Source of the DNA: Ascidia mentula
Taxonomy: Eukaryota > Chordata > Ascidiacea > Phlebobranchia > Ascidiidae
NCBI GenBank assembly: GCA_947561715.1
Contig: OX387204.1
Span: forward strand, 6,949,001 to 7,013,000
Direction: 5' to 3'
Length of the DNA: 64,000 bases
The position numbers and the translations under genes are program-made. Of the stretch, positions 36,001 to 49,400 are shown piece after piece. The number at the start of each line of letters is the position of its first letter. The first letter of the stretch is position 1. Under the pieces are notes generated by a model, which saw only the letters and a program-made list of their open reading frames with translations, made no database searches and had not been told where the DNA came from.

Positions 36001-39000
36001 ACGGTGCAGAATCGTTGCTTTTTAGGTACTTGTAGCCTAAACGAGGCAGCACCTAATCAAGATAGCTCGACTTGGCCGTCGACCTGCTGTCAACGCTCCA
36101 ATCGATCTTACAACAACAAGAACCGCTTGGCGTAATCCCCACCAGGGATTTCCTTTAGTGAAAACTAACCCGCGTACTCAAAGATGGTTTCATGTTTAAA
36201 ACCGCGAAACATAGAAGGCTCCGAGCCAAGATTTGCGTTCCAGACGCGGCACGCACGACCCAAGGGCATGTTTGCGACCTCGGCGGGAAAAAAAAACAAA
36301 ATGGCAGCGACTTCGTGCCCGGAACTGGCCATCCAAACCGCCGTAACATAAATCACTGTGGGGTTCTCGCATAACCTTGCAACCAGTTATGCAACAGTCG
36401 GTGTGTTTCCGCTTCAACTCATGAAGCGAGATAGATTGCCCAACTCCGCTGAAACGTTATATGGTGTGTTGAAATATTGTGCTGGCAAGTTACGCCCCAC
36501 CACAAACACCGAATATTGCACGCAAAATAATTTGCGCAGAAACATTCTTGGTCACGGCTATGCAGAGGTGAGATATGGACATGTTCAGAAGCAAACTCAC
36601 CGACGGAGTGTTACGAAGTACTTGCGCAGTGACCCCCAACGAGGATAATTTTTCAAGCAGAAAATTGGGTTCGGTTGCGGAATATAGGTGGACTGCTGTT
36701 TGGACTCATGCCAGTACCTGCTATACTGCTGGGTTCGGCGCATTGCTTTTACGTCACAACAAGGACGATTGGAATCATCCTAAACCATCCCCTGATGAAA
36801 CAAAATTCTCACAAAAGTTTGATCAGGTAAGGAATTCGGCTCAAGACCAACCCGCCTTTTCTAAAGTTCCCACGGGGATTTGAACCCAAACATCGCGACA
36901 TCCAACGGGTTTTTGCGACACACGTGCCGACGAAAACAAACACACTCAATCGGGCATGACTTGTACCGACAAAAAGTGCAGGGCGAGGTCCATTCACATG
37001 CGGTCAAACAGCAAAAATCGGATATGGGCAAGAGTTCCTGTTGAGGGTACAACAGTACGTCTGGCGTAGCGTATTCACTTTCAAGCAGCCCTTAAAGATA
37101 ACGGGGTTACGGGTGGTTTCAAGTTTATGGCGTTCTTTAAACCATCGTCGTCTTTTTTAAATTTTATTCCTTTTACCGTTGCACATTTGCGGCCAACTTT
37201 TGTTAGGAAATTATTGTTATTGATTAATTGCTTTGCATACTTTCACCGCACATGTATTTCAATGAAATGTACATTTGTAATGCTTAGGCAAGAATGGATT
37301 AGATGAATCAAACGTGAACGCCAATATTATTAACACAGGGCTTCCTCTACGATTTTGTCGGTGCAACAGATTATTCGCAGCAGACAAATCGCAGTGGAAA
37401 TAATTTCCCACTATATAAATATCCTCACATAACACGATGTTCTCTGGGAAACGAAATGGTCAATCGTGTTTAACGTAATGCAAACTCGGTCAATGCGTTC
37501 ATCGCAAGAGCTCCATACCAAGTAGACTTGATAGGTCGCAAGTGCACTGTATGCAGCTCCCACGTTGGCCTAATTACTTAACCCCAGGAAACTGTGCAGC
37601 AACCAGGCTCCAGGGTATGTTTACCCATTCCACCCAACCGAACGCTTACACAACGGATCTCTGCTTGCGACCGATCTGCAGCCAACTCCACACCTGGGGT
37701 GTCAGGTAGCGGGAGGAAGAACTCCTCACGCTCGAAGGCTCATTCAATGAAGCAAGACCGCACGTGAGCTTTGTCGTAATGACGCAGGAATTTCATTTAC
37801 CGTTTGGCGGCCACGCCACGACGTTTTCAGGCGTCTGCGTAGGGAGAAACTGATTAAAACCGTAACCTCCCGAATTGTGGCGGTCTGCTACATGATATTT
37901 TGGTCGCTTTGGTGTTTATAAATATAAAAGTGCGTTTTAAGCGTCTTTGATTCCCACTCTATCGTGCCATGCTTTTTGCACAGCCTTTCCGCAAGGGGGA
38001 TGCCCCTTACAAGCTGCAGGGATGTGCAACGCAGATGGACAACTTTTCACAGGGCATATTGTTTGCATTCAAAATAAGAAACTTGGTTGTTGTGAAAAGT
38101 AGGGTTGCACTTCCATTTGGATTGTTCATAAAATGCGCTTTAAAATGCACCAAATGAATACATCACGTATTGTTCAGTTGAAACACCCGGTGTAACCCCA
38201 AAAAACGGTAAAAATTACTTAGCGGCAAAAAGGTAGAAGATTTGGAAGGGGGTTAAGGCTCATCTCTGCTATTCAAACGCATACAGGCCATAAAAGGGCG
38301 AGGCAGCAGATTGGAATACCGTGGGTGTAAAATGTAAGTCTCTGTTTTCCGAATCGCTGGTTATGGTACCGACCCTATTGTTGACAGTTAAAGCTTAATG
38401 ACTGGGGAGATGGAAATTGTAATGGAAGTTAGTATTACGAAATTTGCGTGGGAATTTCTCCATGGTATTTGCATTCCAGAAATACGCTCTTCCAGGTAAG
38501 CGTGGTGGAAATTTTGACAGACGTAAAAAGACCGCCCTGTTTGAGTTGAATCATCAAAATTAATTCGCCCCCGAATATTCCGTAAATTCCAATGCCTGCT
38601 TATTTAATGGCTTTACCCAATATTTAATATGGCAAAGATCGATGAAATGTTTGCTTAATTTTCCTGATCGATAACTTCACCTTGCGGGATGGCGTTTACG
38701 TGTTGTTGGGATGACAACTTGGTGATTGTAACGACAAAACTTGCTATTTCTTCCATAACCTACAAATTTGTATGGGCGCAAATTTGAGTAAAGCAGATCC
38801 TCTCAACAACAGTTATGGATTGCTGTTATTGAAAAAGGTCGAAGGTTTGCGGCATGTTTTCATTTCGGTGAAGCTTGCAACAAAATGATTGCACGCAAAA
38901 AGCATTTTGCGGTATTAGGTTGCGATCTTATATGTCTGTTAGGGCGCCGCAGAGGTCCAAAATGTGTTTTCGTCGTTCAAAATGAAGACTGGTGGAGCCC

Positions 39001-40472
39001 AGGTCAAGTAATCGGCATGCCGTCGGTCTGAAACACTTTCTACCGATCTTTTTACCGTAGAGCAGCGGTGGAGTGTAAAAAAAATAACTTTTCTCTTGGA
39101 AATGTACACGGCGCAATTGCTCAGGGTGAAGTCAAGATTGTACTTAAAAAACAGGGATTATTTAAACGAAGCCATTAGACAAGCAAAAATATACACAGGA
39201 ATATTAATTTAAAGTGGGTCAATTTTTATGGAGTCTGCTTTCCAATAATGGAGTGTTTATTGTCACGACCGTCACGTTCTGCAACCATACATCAAATACT
39301 TCACGTCTCAAAAACACGATCGAACTTGTTTACTGGGACCGCTTACAATCGAATGCAGTCACATGTGATTTCAATCTGACGATGACTCATCCCCTCACGC
39401 AAGGTTGGGACTACTGCCTCCAGTTTTTATTATAGCGGCCGGTTCGACATCAGGCTTTAATCTTGCAGTCAAGTTACGCAGGAAACGAGATGACGTATCC
39501 TTTGTTTGAATTGCACGCCTAAGCGACGGTTGCAGCAAAGGAATGTGGTCATTTCATTGCAGAGGGGTATGTCCTTTATTGGAAGTCAAAAACAAGCGTT
39601 TTACCTTGATTTTGGATAAGGTCTCCGTGGTTCGCTTCAGTTCGGCTTCGGCCAAATGGAGAAGATTCTGCAAGTCCGCCGTCCTATTAGACAAAAAGCG
39701 AATAATAAATAAGGTCTAGCCTGCAAGATCGTTGAAAGTCACAACACAGCTGTACTGATGAGACATATTAGGTTGAAAAACATTGCATAAACAAGCGTTA
39801 TTGGCTCCATTTTCAAAAACTATCCTTACGGCATTTTATGCGGTTTTGACATTTACAACAATCAGCAAATGACGGTAAGTCTGCATTAAAATTTCGCCGA
39901 GATAATTACTTTCAGGACTTAAAATGTTCTCGCTGCAGTTTGTTTTGAAAGTGCAAACCCGTCGTTTTTTTAGTTTTCAGTTATTTTAGTTTTGATTCTA
40001 TCATATTTCGCAATTTCATTTAACCTTGATCTTGAAAAGAAACCAGAAATTTGTAATTTTCATTTAGAAAAGGAAAAACGCAAGCGCAGGGGTCTATTGA
40101 CAATGGATTTGTGGCAAAAAGTTACAATGGAAATTTCCAGCGCCCGGGCGAAACCCGAGAGTTCGGCACTATTCAACCACTTGTCCATGTAACATGTAAC
40201 TATTGTCTAGGAGGCAGGACAGTTTGCATTTCCCAGAGGGTTCCGCGAGCGTAACATTCTTTAAACGTGGACAGAAGGATTTTACAATAAATCAGGAACA
40301 AGTACTTGAGTTTTAGGAGAGGACTTTGAGAAACGTCGATCTTCCGTCGCTCCCGGTCGTACTCGTCCCAAGCCAGACGTCTCTCGGCCTCACTCAGCTC
40401 CTCCTCCACCTGGTGGTCGAGAAGTGATTCGTGTTCGTGGTAAGACACGATTGCGTCACGTGTGTTTGCTTG
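33013..40472 (-). other. atrx: atrx module: C-terminal coil and Pro/Asn/Tyr-rich tail (4 exons)
   Basis: Exon 40306-40472 encodes [20 protein letters not shown], matching the human YHEHDSLLDH segment. Two exons of predicted coiled coil follow (39605-39683 and 35812-35948). The last exon is a tail rich in Pro, Asn and Tyr ending RPPYF. The intron between 35949 and 39604 is the longest in the gene and shows no bounded element. Confidence 0.8.
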
Positions 40473-43400
40473 CTGCGAGAGTGAATGAAGTTGTCATGGT
40501 GACACATTTTGTACAAAAACAGCTTTTTGGGTAGAAAATACAAGTTTGTCTGTAATATAGGATCGGTATGGCGGTATGCACAGCGATGCATAATGGTAAA
40601 AGACTGGATGCAATTTACAGACGGTGCACCGAGCCGGTTAAGAAACTTCACACTGGTTTTTTGAACGCTTTGACCTGAAATTATAGTCTGAGGCTATTTT
40701 CCAGACACAGATGATTTAAACCAACCAACAAAAATCTCGACGTCAAATATTAACAGGTAAACCAGAAAAAAAAGCTGTGACCCGAAATCCGGTTGCAACC
40801 GGTTTAAGCTAGTCATCGCTGACAACACACGTCGCCAGCCCACCTGCAGTAATTCGGAAAGCAGGGGATCTTTTGGCGGAAGCTTCTGTCGTAGCGTTTC
40901 CATGCTCTTCTCGTCCAATTTGTTGGGACTGAAGTCGTAAAGGTCTGAAATGTCCTCAGCCGAAAAGTGACGCACGATCTGTTGTTCGTCCACAACGCGG
41001 TATGCCAGCGACTGCTTCAACACCTGAACAACACTGTATATGAGTTAGTGGCCCTGGGTGGAGGATTAGGAAGTCACAAGGTAAGCTCAAAACCGACCGC
41101 ACTGTGTTTTTTTTCATGCAGTTTAGACATCGAAAATAATGCTCGCGTAAGTACATAAAACTATTCCACGCATGTAGGTACTTTTAAAGCGGGGTATATT
41201 TTATTGTTTTTAACCGGAACAAAGGTACCTGTATTTTCGGTGGTCATGGTTTAGTTTCATTGTTAGAAAGGCATTTTCGCAATGAAATATATGCTAAATT
41301 TCGACATATCTTGATTTGTTTTTAACCACAAAACATTTTCGAAAAAGCGAAAACAAGACACACTCCGCCAGTACTTCCACGACGAACAACACAAACGGGT
41401 GACCGAATAACATTTGCGCGAACCCGGGCGAACAACAGAAGTCCCACGGATGGGTTAAGTTTACCCGATGGAAATCCATCAATATTATGAGGTGTGGGCG
41501 GTGCGAGTGCGCTATCACGCATTACCGCATGAGTGAAAGTGCAATTGAAACCGCCATTCAAGAGCAGACGGCGCGACACGGAGTTTACGCAGGATCGGAA
41601 AGACCTTATTGAAAGGTGAAGATGGAGATACCTTTCGAGTCGTTAATCATCAGGAGTAGTGCCTTACATAATAGTTGTATTTTCAGCTGTTTTCAGCTTG
41701 TTTTACAAATTCCCTGCCATTAAATGTCCAATGCGTACAAGCACCGACGTTTATTCGAACAAACGATCCAGCAAAAGTTTGTGCATTTTTCATTATCTTT
41801 GGCATGATGAAACTCTTGGGGTACGGGTTACAAGAAAAATTTTTTTGGCAACGACAAAGCGCATATAGTGTATATTTTTCTGTCCTTTACAGCAACTTGT
41901 TGTTATTGTTTATTTGTGCCAGAAGGTCAGTTCCCAAGTATAATATGCCTGACAGAAACACATAATAATTTTTTTTTCGTTTTTTTTGTTATGAGCTTAC
42001 AACGTATATCCCGTGATAGCAATTTCTTACTGAATACAAAAAATATCACGTGCTGAAAATCTAACGTGACAAAGTAGTCAGTGAATTCGCAACCACTGCA
42101 ACGAAATTGATATGGTGCGTTACGCACAGGAGCTCAAATACAAAGTATAAAAACCCATCAGTAAATCCCTAAAAGCAATACGGCGACAAACAGGCGGCTA
42201 TTATGTGCTTATGATAATAGTGGCCCTAAGCACGCACGAGGTCAAGGCGCATTTTCCGTGGCTCAGGTCATGTGAACTATGCATACTGAGCACGAGAAGT
42301 AAAATCAATTTGGCGCAGACTTCGCCTCCAAGTTTAACTTTTTAGGGGGGGGGGGGGCGGGGGGTGGGGGGTCACGGGTTCCTGCACCTACGCTTGGGCA
42401 CAGAGTGAGTGCGGGAATTGTTTTTGCCGATTTGGTTGCGCAATGTCGTCGCGCTTTATCAATCAATGACTTAGACGACGTGCGTACGGAACGAGCTATT
42501 TTGTTTTGAGAACTTCCCGTCAGGTTACCTACTATTCCTCATTCCTTCAAAATTGGATTACTTATTATTTGTGGGTTGAAGTGCCATGCAAATTGGCCAA
42601 TTATATCACGTGAGATTTAGATATTATACACTGTAGGTTTTTAGTAACACAAATCCTGAACGCCTTTGATTCAAACATCGATTTTTTAATTGAAAAGTTT
42701 AGTGACTATAGCTTTTCTAAAGAAAACAGGTTTGATTCAAGTTTAATCAAAAAGTTGATCAATAAGAAAAGTATGAAAACCTCACAGATAATCGCGATTT
42801 ATGCTTCAAATCCCGACAGTAAGACGCATAAATCCCAATATACAGGGTGTTTGGCCAAAGTAACACATTACGATTTCTGTGACTGAAACATTTTTCACTG
42901 CCACAAAAGTTCGTCGCAGGGCTTCTTTAAAATACCGCATCACGGAAAATACATTTTCGGTAAAATTATCAATAATTATTACATCTATTCTGGATATTCC
43001 TAACACAAAAAAAGCTCGTCTAGCAATGGTTATTTGTAGGTCAGTGTATGACGTTGTTTGTAAACATTTGAAAAGCACATCCTAATGAACATTGTTGTAT
43101 GACAACAGAAACGTCGAAAGAAATAAGTAAAAACTGCCAGAAGACCCCTGTTGTATAACAGAAAACCCCACCTGACGGTTGTAGATCTTTTCCTCCATAG
43201 TACCTTGAGCGATAAGACGATACACGTAACAGATCTTCTTTTGTCCGAAGCGATAGATGCGGAAGATTGACTGCAGATCATGGGTCGGGTTCCAGCACGC
43301 GTCGAACACGACCGCCCTACGCACAACAAATGAAAACGTATGGAAAACGTGGTTATGTATTCGTTGAAAACAAATGTATTAAATTGAAGCAAGAAGTATT

Positions 43401-46400
43401 TTTGTTGAGGCGTTTTCGTTACCGGTAACTATGTGGCCAAACACTGATCACAAGGTATAATACAGGAACCCATGATTGGACTGTGTTTGTGTGTAGCCCG
43501 CAAACAACCTAACGTCGTCTTTTAAAGTAAGTTACATGCCTGTTACCTCGACCGTAAAGGTTTTCTCCAAAAAACAGACCACCTGCAAATGCAGGGAGGC
43601 CAAAGATAACAATCGGGGTTGGAATATGCGCGTAACAATACCCGCGCACACCTGCTTGACCCAAGCGAGTTTGGCTTAGCTTGCACATTCCTCGAAACTA
43701 AACTGCAGTGCGCCGGTCAGCGGGTGATTGAAGACCTCGCGTTCAAGTTTTACGGAAAGCGCATGAGAGCGAAGAAAGTAATCAGGCCTGGTGTTGCACT
43801 GGCTTGAGATTAAGAAAAACGCGCTAGAGACACATCAGGCTTATAGAAAATCGCTGCCAGACAACTTTGACCCAGGAAATGTTGGTTTATCTGAGCAACA
43901 CTCGGGTTATTTTAGGATTGCAAACAGCGGAGGGGAGGGGGGATGTAACCCTGCGTGAGAAGGACCACACACTGCCGTCTATAGTAGGTGTAAACACTTT
44001 CGAAGGGTAAAAAATGAAACGAAAAGATGCGAGAACGGGAACTTTAAGAACACCTTGTTTTGTTTTAGCAAAAGAAGATATTGCGGTTATGATGCAAAAC
44101 GACTGTTGGAAAGTTCTGTGATCTTGTAATATACGGGGGTTCTTACGACACACGTGAGCTAAGACAAAACAGGGTGTGCCCTTTCTCGCATCTTGTAACG
44201 TCTGAGTTAACGTTATTTCCCAGGAATGGGAGAATTAAGTTGCTCACTGCAATAGCGGCATACAAAAAAACAATCAAGTAGTGGTAAAAACATCCCAAAA
44301 CGCCCCGCCACGAAAATGCCAATAAAAAACGTGGGCTGCCGACAAAGTTTGGGTACCACCCACTGTAAAGTTTTTCAAGGTAACCTCCAAATCGCGTTTT
44401 AAAAATGTTGAATTAAACTATTAGAGGAAAATTGATACCTGGTCAAAAACAACTGAACAATATCGCGTCGAAGAAGGAAGAATAATTTGTGAAACGAAGT
44501 ATTTGAACCTCATCGAAATAGCATATCGCTAAGCGACTTGAACAAACTAGACGAAAATGTGCACTCAGATACAGACCTGTTGGCGCCGACAAGATTCACG
44601 CCGATGCCACCTGCTTTTGTGGATATAAGGAATAGGCGTCCCCTGTGGTCGTTATCATCGTTAAATTGTTCGATGTATTTCTTTCTTTGTCCGGCGTTAG
44701 TCGATCCGTCCATGCGGTAATAATCAACGTTGCGGTACCTGCAGTAAACAACGTGGCCTTACTGGGCAGAGATAGACCGATATAGGAATTTTGTACCTCA
44801 ATGGGGCTTATGGTCAATGCAATGTCCAGCTTTAGTTACAAATTGCTTACTATGTGAACCACAGGGCACATGTTTACAGCGTTAAACGCGCATTAAAAAA
44901 AGAAATCTAACCTGTGTTTACTTTAGGCGTAACAATTTCTGACGTCAGATCGTGACGTAAATTACATTATTAACATAATATGTGGTTTCAACAAATAAAA
45001 AATAAAAGGAACGGACTTCGTGTTTTCAAGCCTTTTCTTAAAGCGGATTGCATTATGAGACATACCATTAAATAAAGATGCCAGTGAAAACATTTGTGAA
45101 TTTTAACTACCACGTAATCCAATCACAAGTTACGTCAAAATGTTGAGTATCGCCAATCGCAATAACTACAGAAGAAAAAAACTACGCCGGTACTCCAAAA
45201 AGTATGTGTTTGCAGCAAAACAGATCGTGATGTTCGCTGGCGTGACAACGAACGAGTACTTAAAAACATCTGCGGCGGATTGTCAGATGCTGTGATCCAA
45301 AAACTGGATACACGCGATTTCGTGGTATTGTGGGAAACAACAATAAGCCAGTTGAACTTAACAGTAAGGGTGAAAAGAATAGCAATGTTGCGGCACTGAA
45401 TTTTTAAGCCAACACCTGCATAGTTTCCTAACGGACTGTGCAAGTTTAGGAGACTAAATGTGTGGCCCGTGTTATAACTGTCAAGTAGCTCGTGCGATCT
45501 GGAAGTTCACTGCATTGCGTTCGGATGAGTAAGGCTCAAATTATTTCCACAAGCCAATTCGCATGTCTGACTACCGTATGTCTGATAATGGTGTTGTTTC
45601 AACGACCGGAATCGCGGTTTGTGAATGGATTTGTATGACTTTCGCTGCTGAGTCATTTGTTCTTTTTCATCACAAATAACCACCGAGATTCTTTCAACAC
45701 GTGGAAAACGAATAGAGCGTCATATGAAAATGAGGATGCTGACGATGATTTTAATCTTTTCATTATTTTTTTTGGTAATACCACACAGAAAGGCACCTAC
45801 ACGATTTCTATTTCACAAGGCGCGATGCGCAATGATCGGTGGCAGGTTATCTTTGTTTTCTTTAAAAGTTTGCTTTTTAGTCCTTTTCCAATCGTGCATG
45901 ACGTAAACTAACCATCGCCAGAGGGCGTTAGGGAGCCTCTTCATTTTTCCGTTCTCGCGTTTTTTTGTCACCTCCATCAGGACTTCCTCGATAAAATCCA
46001 GTGTTAGAAGCGATTGCGAGAAGACCACGACCTTGTCACCTATTACCGCGGCGTGGTTGAGGATCTCCAGCAAAATAACGACCTTAAAGGAAACATTTTC
46101 AAGTCAATCTTATTTCTTATACTAGAGGTCCTGTGGCAATCAGGAATGGCAAATAAACACACGTTTAAAGTGCGGTTTTGTATGACTTAAAAATCTAACG
46201 AAATAAGCAACTCGGTTTCGTTGTTGTCTACTTCCGGGACCGAAAAAATAAACTGTGTTGAAATCATTTTTTATTGAAAACCACCAGGTTGGACATACGT
46301 GTATTGAGGTGCTATGTTGGCATATTAAATAACATAGTAATCACGAACGACATCCGCGAGGTGTATTTTTCCTAATCGATGGCAATCGAGAACACCATAT

Positions 46401-49400
46401 TTCCATGAGGTAGGGGATTGCAAACTTAACGAGAAAGTCGGCTTCAAATTAAACGTCACAGATTTTTAAGCCTTAAGAACGTTAACGTTAATAAGCGCTG
46501 AGGCGTGTTGATACAAACAAGAACCACTAAAAAAACGCGGATTTAGCTTGTCAAGCTCCGAATTGTTGGCAACTGACCTTGCCGCTGTGTTCTACCGCAC
46601 GGTAGAGTTCATCCTGTGCGGGCATGACCGACTCAAACCACGATAAAGGTGGTTGCGTGCCTGTGTATAAAATAGCCATTAGTACCAAGCCATCAACGCC
46701 ACGTCGAAACGTTTACTTTGAGGGTTGAGAAGGCTTTTGGCGAGATCGACGAGGTCAGACTTCTCCTTTGCACCACGCAGGTCCCCTCCTTTGTCGAGGA
46801 TAATCCTTTTCAGCTCCTGGGTTGTTTGAGGCAGTAGATTAGAAAACTAGTCCATCAGCACGAAACCCTTTGCACTGGTGCGGGTAAGCAAAGTTTTGTG
46901 TGCGACAAACAAGCATACATTTCAACCGTTAGAGGCGCTGTGGAGTCCAGATTATGTAGTACTTTGCAGCCAAGCAAGGTGAGCGGTTGTGAGCATAAAT
47001 ATACATGCGATATATGATGATCTAGTTCATTATGCAAATTACCCTCGGTTTAAAATCATAACAATAATCATAAAAATAAGGTTGTTAATTTCATGTTGTT
47101 CCGAAAATCGCAAAAAAGTATTCGAGCCGGTCACAGATATATGCTTCTCTTTCAAAATAAGGACAACAATGATACATGACAGCGTTGTAAGGACAACAAT
47201 ATTTTCTAATACGTTGTGAAAATAACGGCAAGATGACGATCCGCACATATTCACCTGTATGGACATGAAGGGCAGTTTTTCGAGCACAAGGTCTTTTCTT
47301 GTATTGGTTTCGTCACTACTCCCGTCATCATCGTCGTCTACGTCATCATCCTCGTCATCGCTGTGGTCGTTGATCATTCTCTTCAAATTCGCTTGATTTT
47401 CCCCCGTAATTTTCTGGTGACACAGAATAACTGATTTCTAAAAATTTAACCCTCGAACGAGCAGGAATCAAATTGAGGAGAATTGGTTTCGATATTTTAA
47501 AATTACAACACGGTTTTAGACAAATGGCGTCTCGGTCCCAGGCGCAATGCCAATACGACTGCTACTCGATTGACATCTTAAATTGAGACCACAAATAGCG
47601 GTTCGCAATCCGGTCGTCGGGGACCCATGATATAAAACAACATTTTATCTCACCAAGACGTTTCCCCTTCAAGCCCTCGGTACTTCCCCGGAGTTAAGCT
47701 AGCCGAGAGTCTGCCAGTATTTTCGCCCGAAAAGCAAATACTTAAAGTTTCTTAAATTTACCCGTTTCTCGCGGCGCGCCTTGGCCATGTACAGGATCCT
47801 TGGATGACAATTCACCATGAGGAGGTTGTTGAAGTTTAAGAAGAGACAAACCTTCTTGTTTTGAAGGTCGCCCGAACATCGGTTCAAGTACGCTTCATAA
47901 AGTCGAACCTTTTAAAACAGAAATAAACGGTGGAAACATTCGACCGACAGCATCTTGGCATCAATGGATTTAATGGGTGGCCGAGTTTAACATTTCGCCG
48001 GAAATGCAGACTAAATTCGGATCAGAATTATTGTTTTTTTAGACATTAAAATGTAAAGACTTTCCTTTGTGGGAACTTAAAACTGTACACAAACAGATTT
48101 CTTGAACGAAGAATAAAGGGATATTTTACAGTCATACTTTAGCGTAACCAGTTTTGCACGTGTTTGTCGGTGGTTTAGGATTACCTTGAGTTATTCAACA
48201 CAACACATTCCGATGGAGACAACGGCGCTAGTTGTTCCATTGCGTGCAACTGCATGCATACCTAAACCTAACGACGCATAAAGTACTTTACCCACTCAAT
48301 CAGCACACGCGCCACGTCCATAAAAACGACGTAAAATAGTACCGCCGTAGTGCGTCCTTGCGCCTGTACGCTAACACCCAAAACCAACAGTTCGACGTAA
48401 ATTATTGAAGCGAAAATCCCCTGCAACGACGCTATCACCCGTATAAGCACACACCTGCAAGGGAGAGAGGCGAACCAATAATACGTATTCGAACTTTGGC
48501 TCGAGGAGTTCCCTCAAGCAGCCAACGTCCTTCCGTTGCACGAAACCGGCAAGAAGCTTGTGGAGGATGTGGGATCGTTTCTTCATTAAATGGACGTCGC
48601 CTTTGGTCGAATCGACGTGTTGCCCGTTGGCAATCGGGTTGGCAAAGCGGTTTGCGAATTCCTGTGAAGTTCAAGGAGAGTGCATTAGAAGGAAGACGCG
48701 TTGTTGTGAATACGCGATGCATGTCCTTGTGGGGGCTGAGAGGCGAGACATTATTGTTACTTGACATTGATAGATGGTTCCTTTCTGTTTACAGCTGTGC
48801 AGTGATGCGCTCAAGCAGATACTAATGGAGGGAATATTGTGGCATATTTACATAGGAGGCATATTTACATAGATTAACAGAGAGAGAGGATGTTCTCGTC
48901 CACCAAGCAACCATTGAGATTTCAGGCAAACACCTCCGAAACTATATTAGGAGTGTTTCTCAAAAGTAAGTAACCCAAACGGTCAGTATACCGTTTTTAG
49001 GAATATTTCAAAACTTTACTGTCGATAAATTGATAAATGTAGCTTTCATCTGGCGGTAACAAAACGATATTTTGGTGCCACAAAACCTTTTTGGAACACT
49101 ATTTAACATGCATTGGAAACAAAAAAAATTCATAGATTCCATACATGGAAAGAATCATATAACAGACAGTATCAGTCTTGTAACACTGAGCTGCACTTGT
49201 CTGGTGTTGTCGCAGTTGAAAAGACTTATCTTATTTGCGCAAAAACAGGAGCTTTCGCGAGTTCCTCTCGCTTCATCACGTGTGAATCATGGTAAACCAA
49301 CGAAATGCGTAAACAAACCCAGAAATTGATTTTTCAACAGTACTAAGACCAGAAATGTAAACAATTATTGCGCAGTATTTAATAAAAAGGTAAAACAAAA

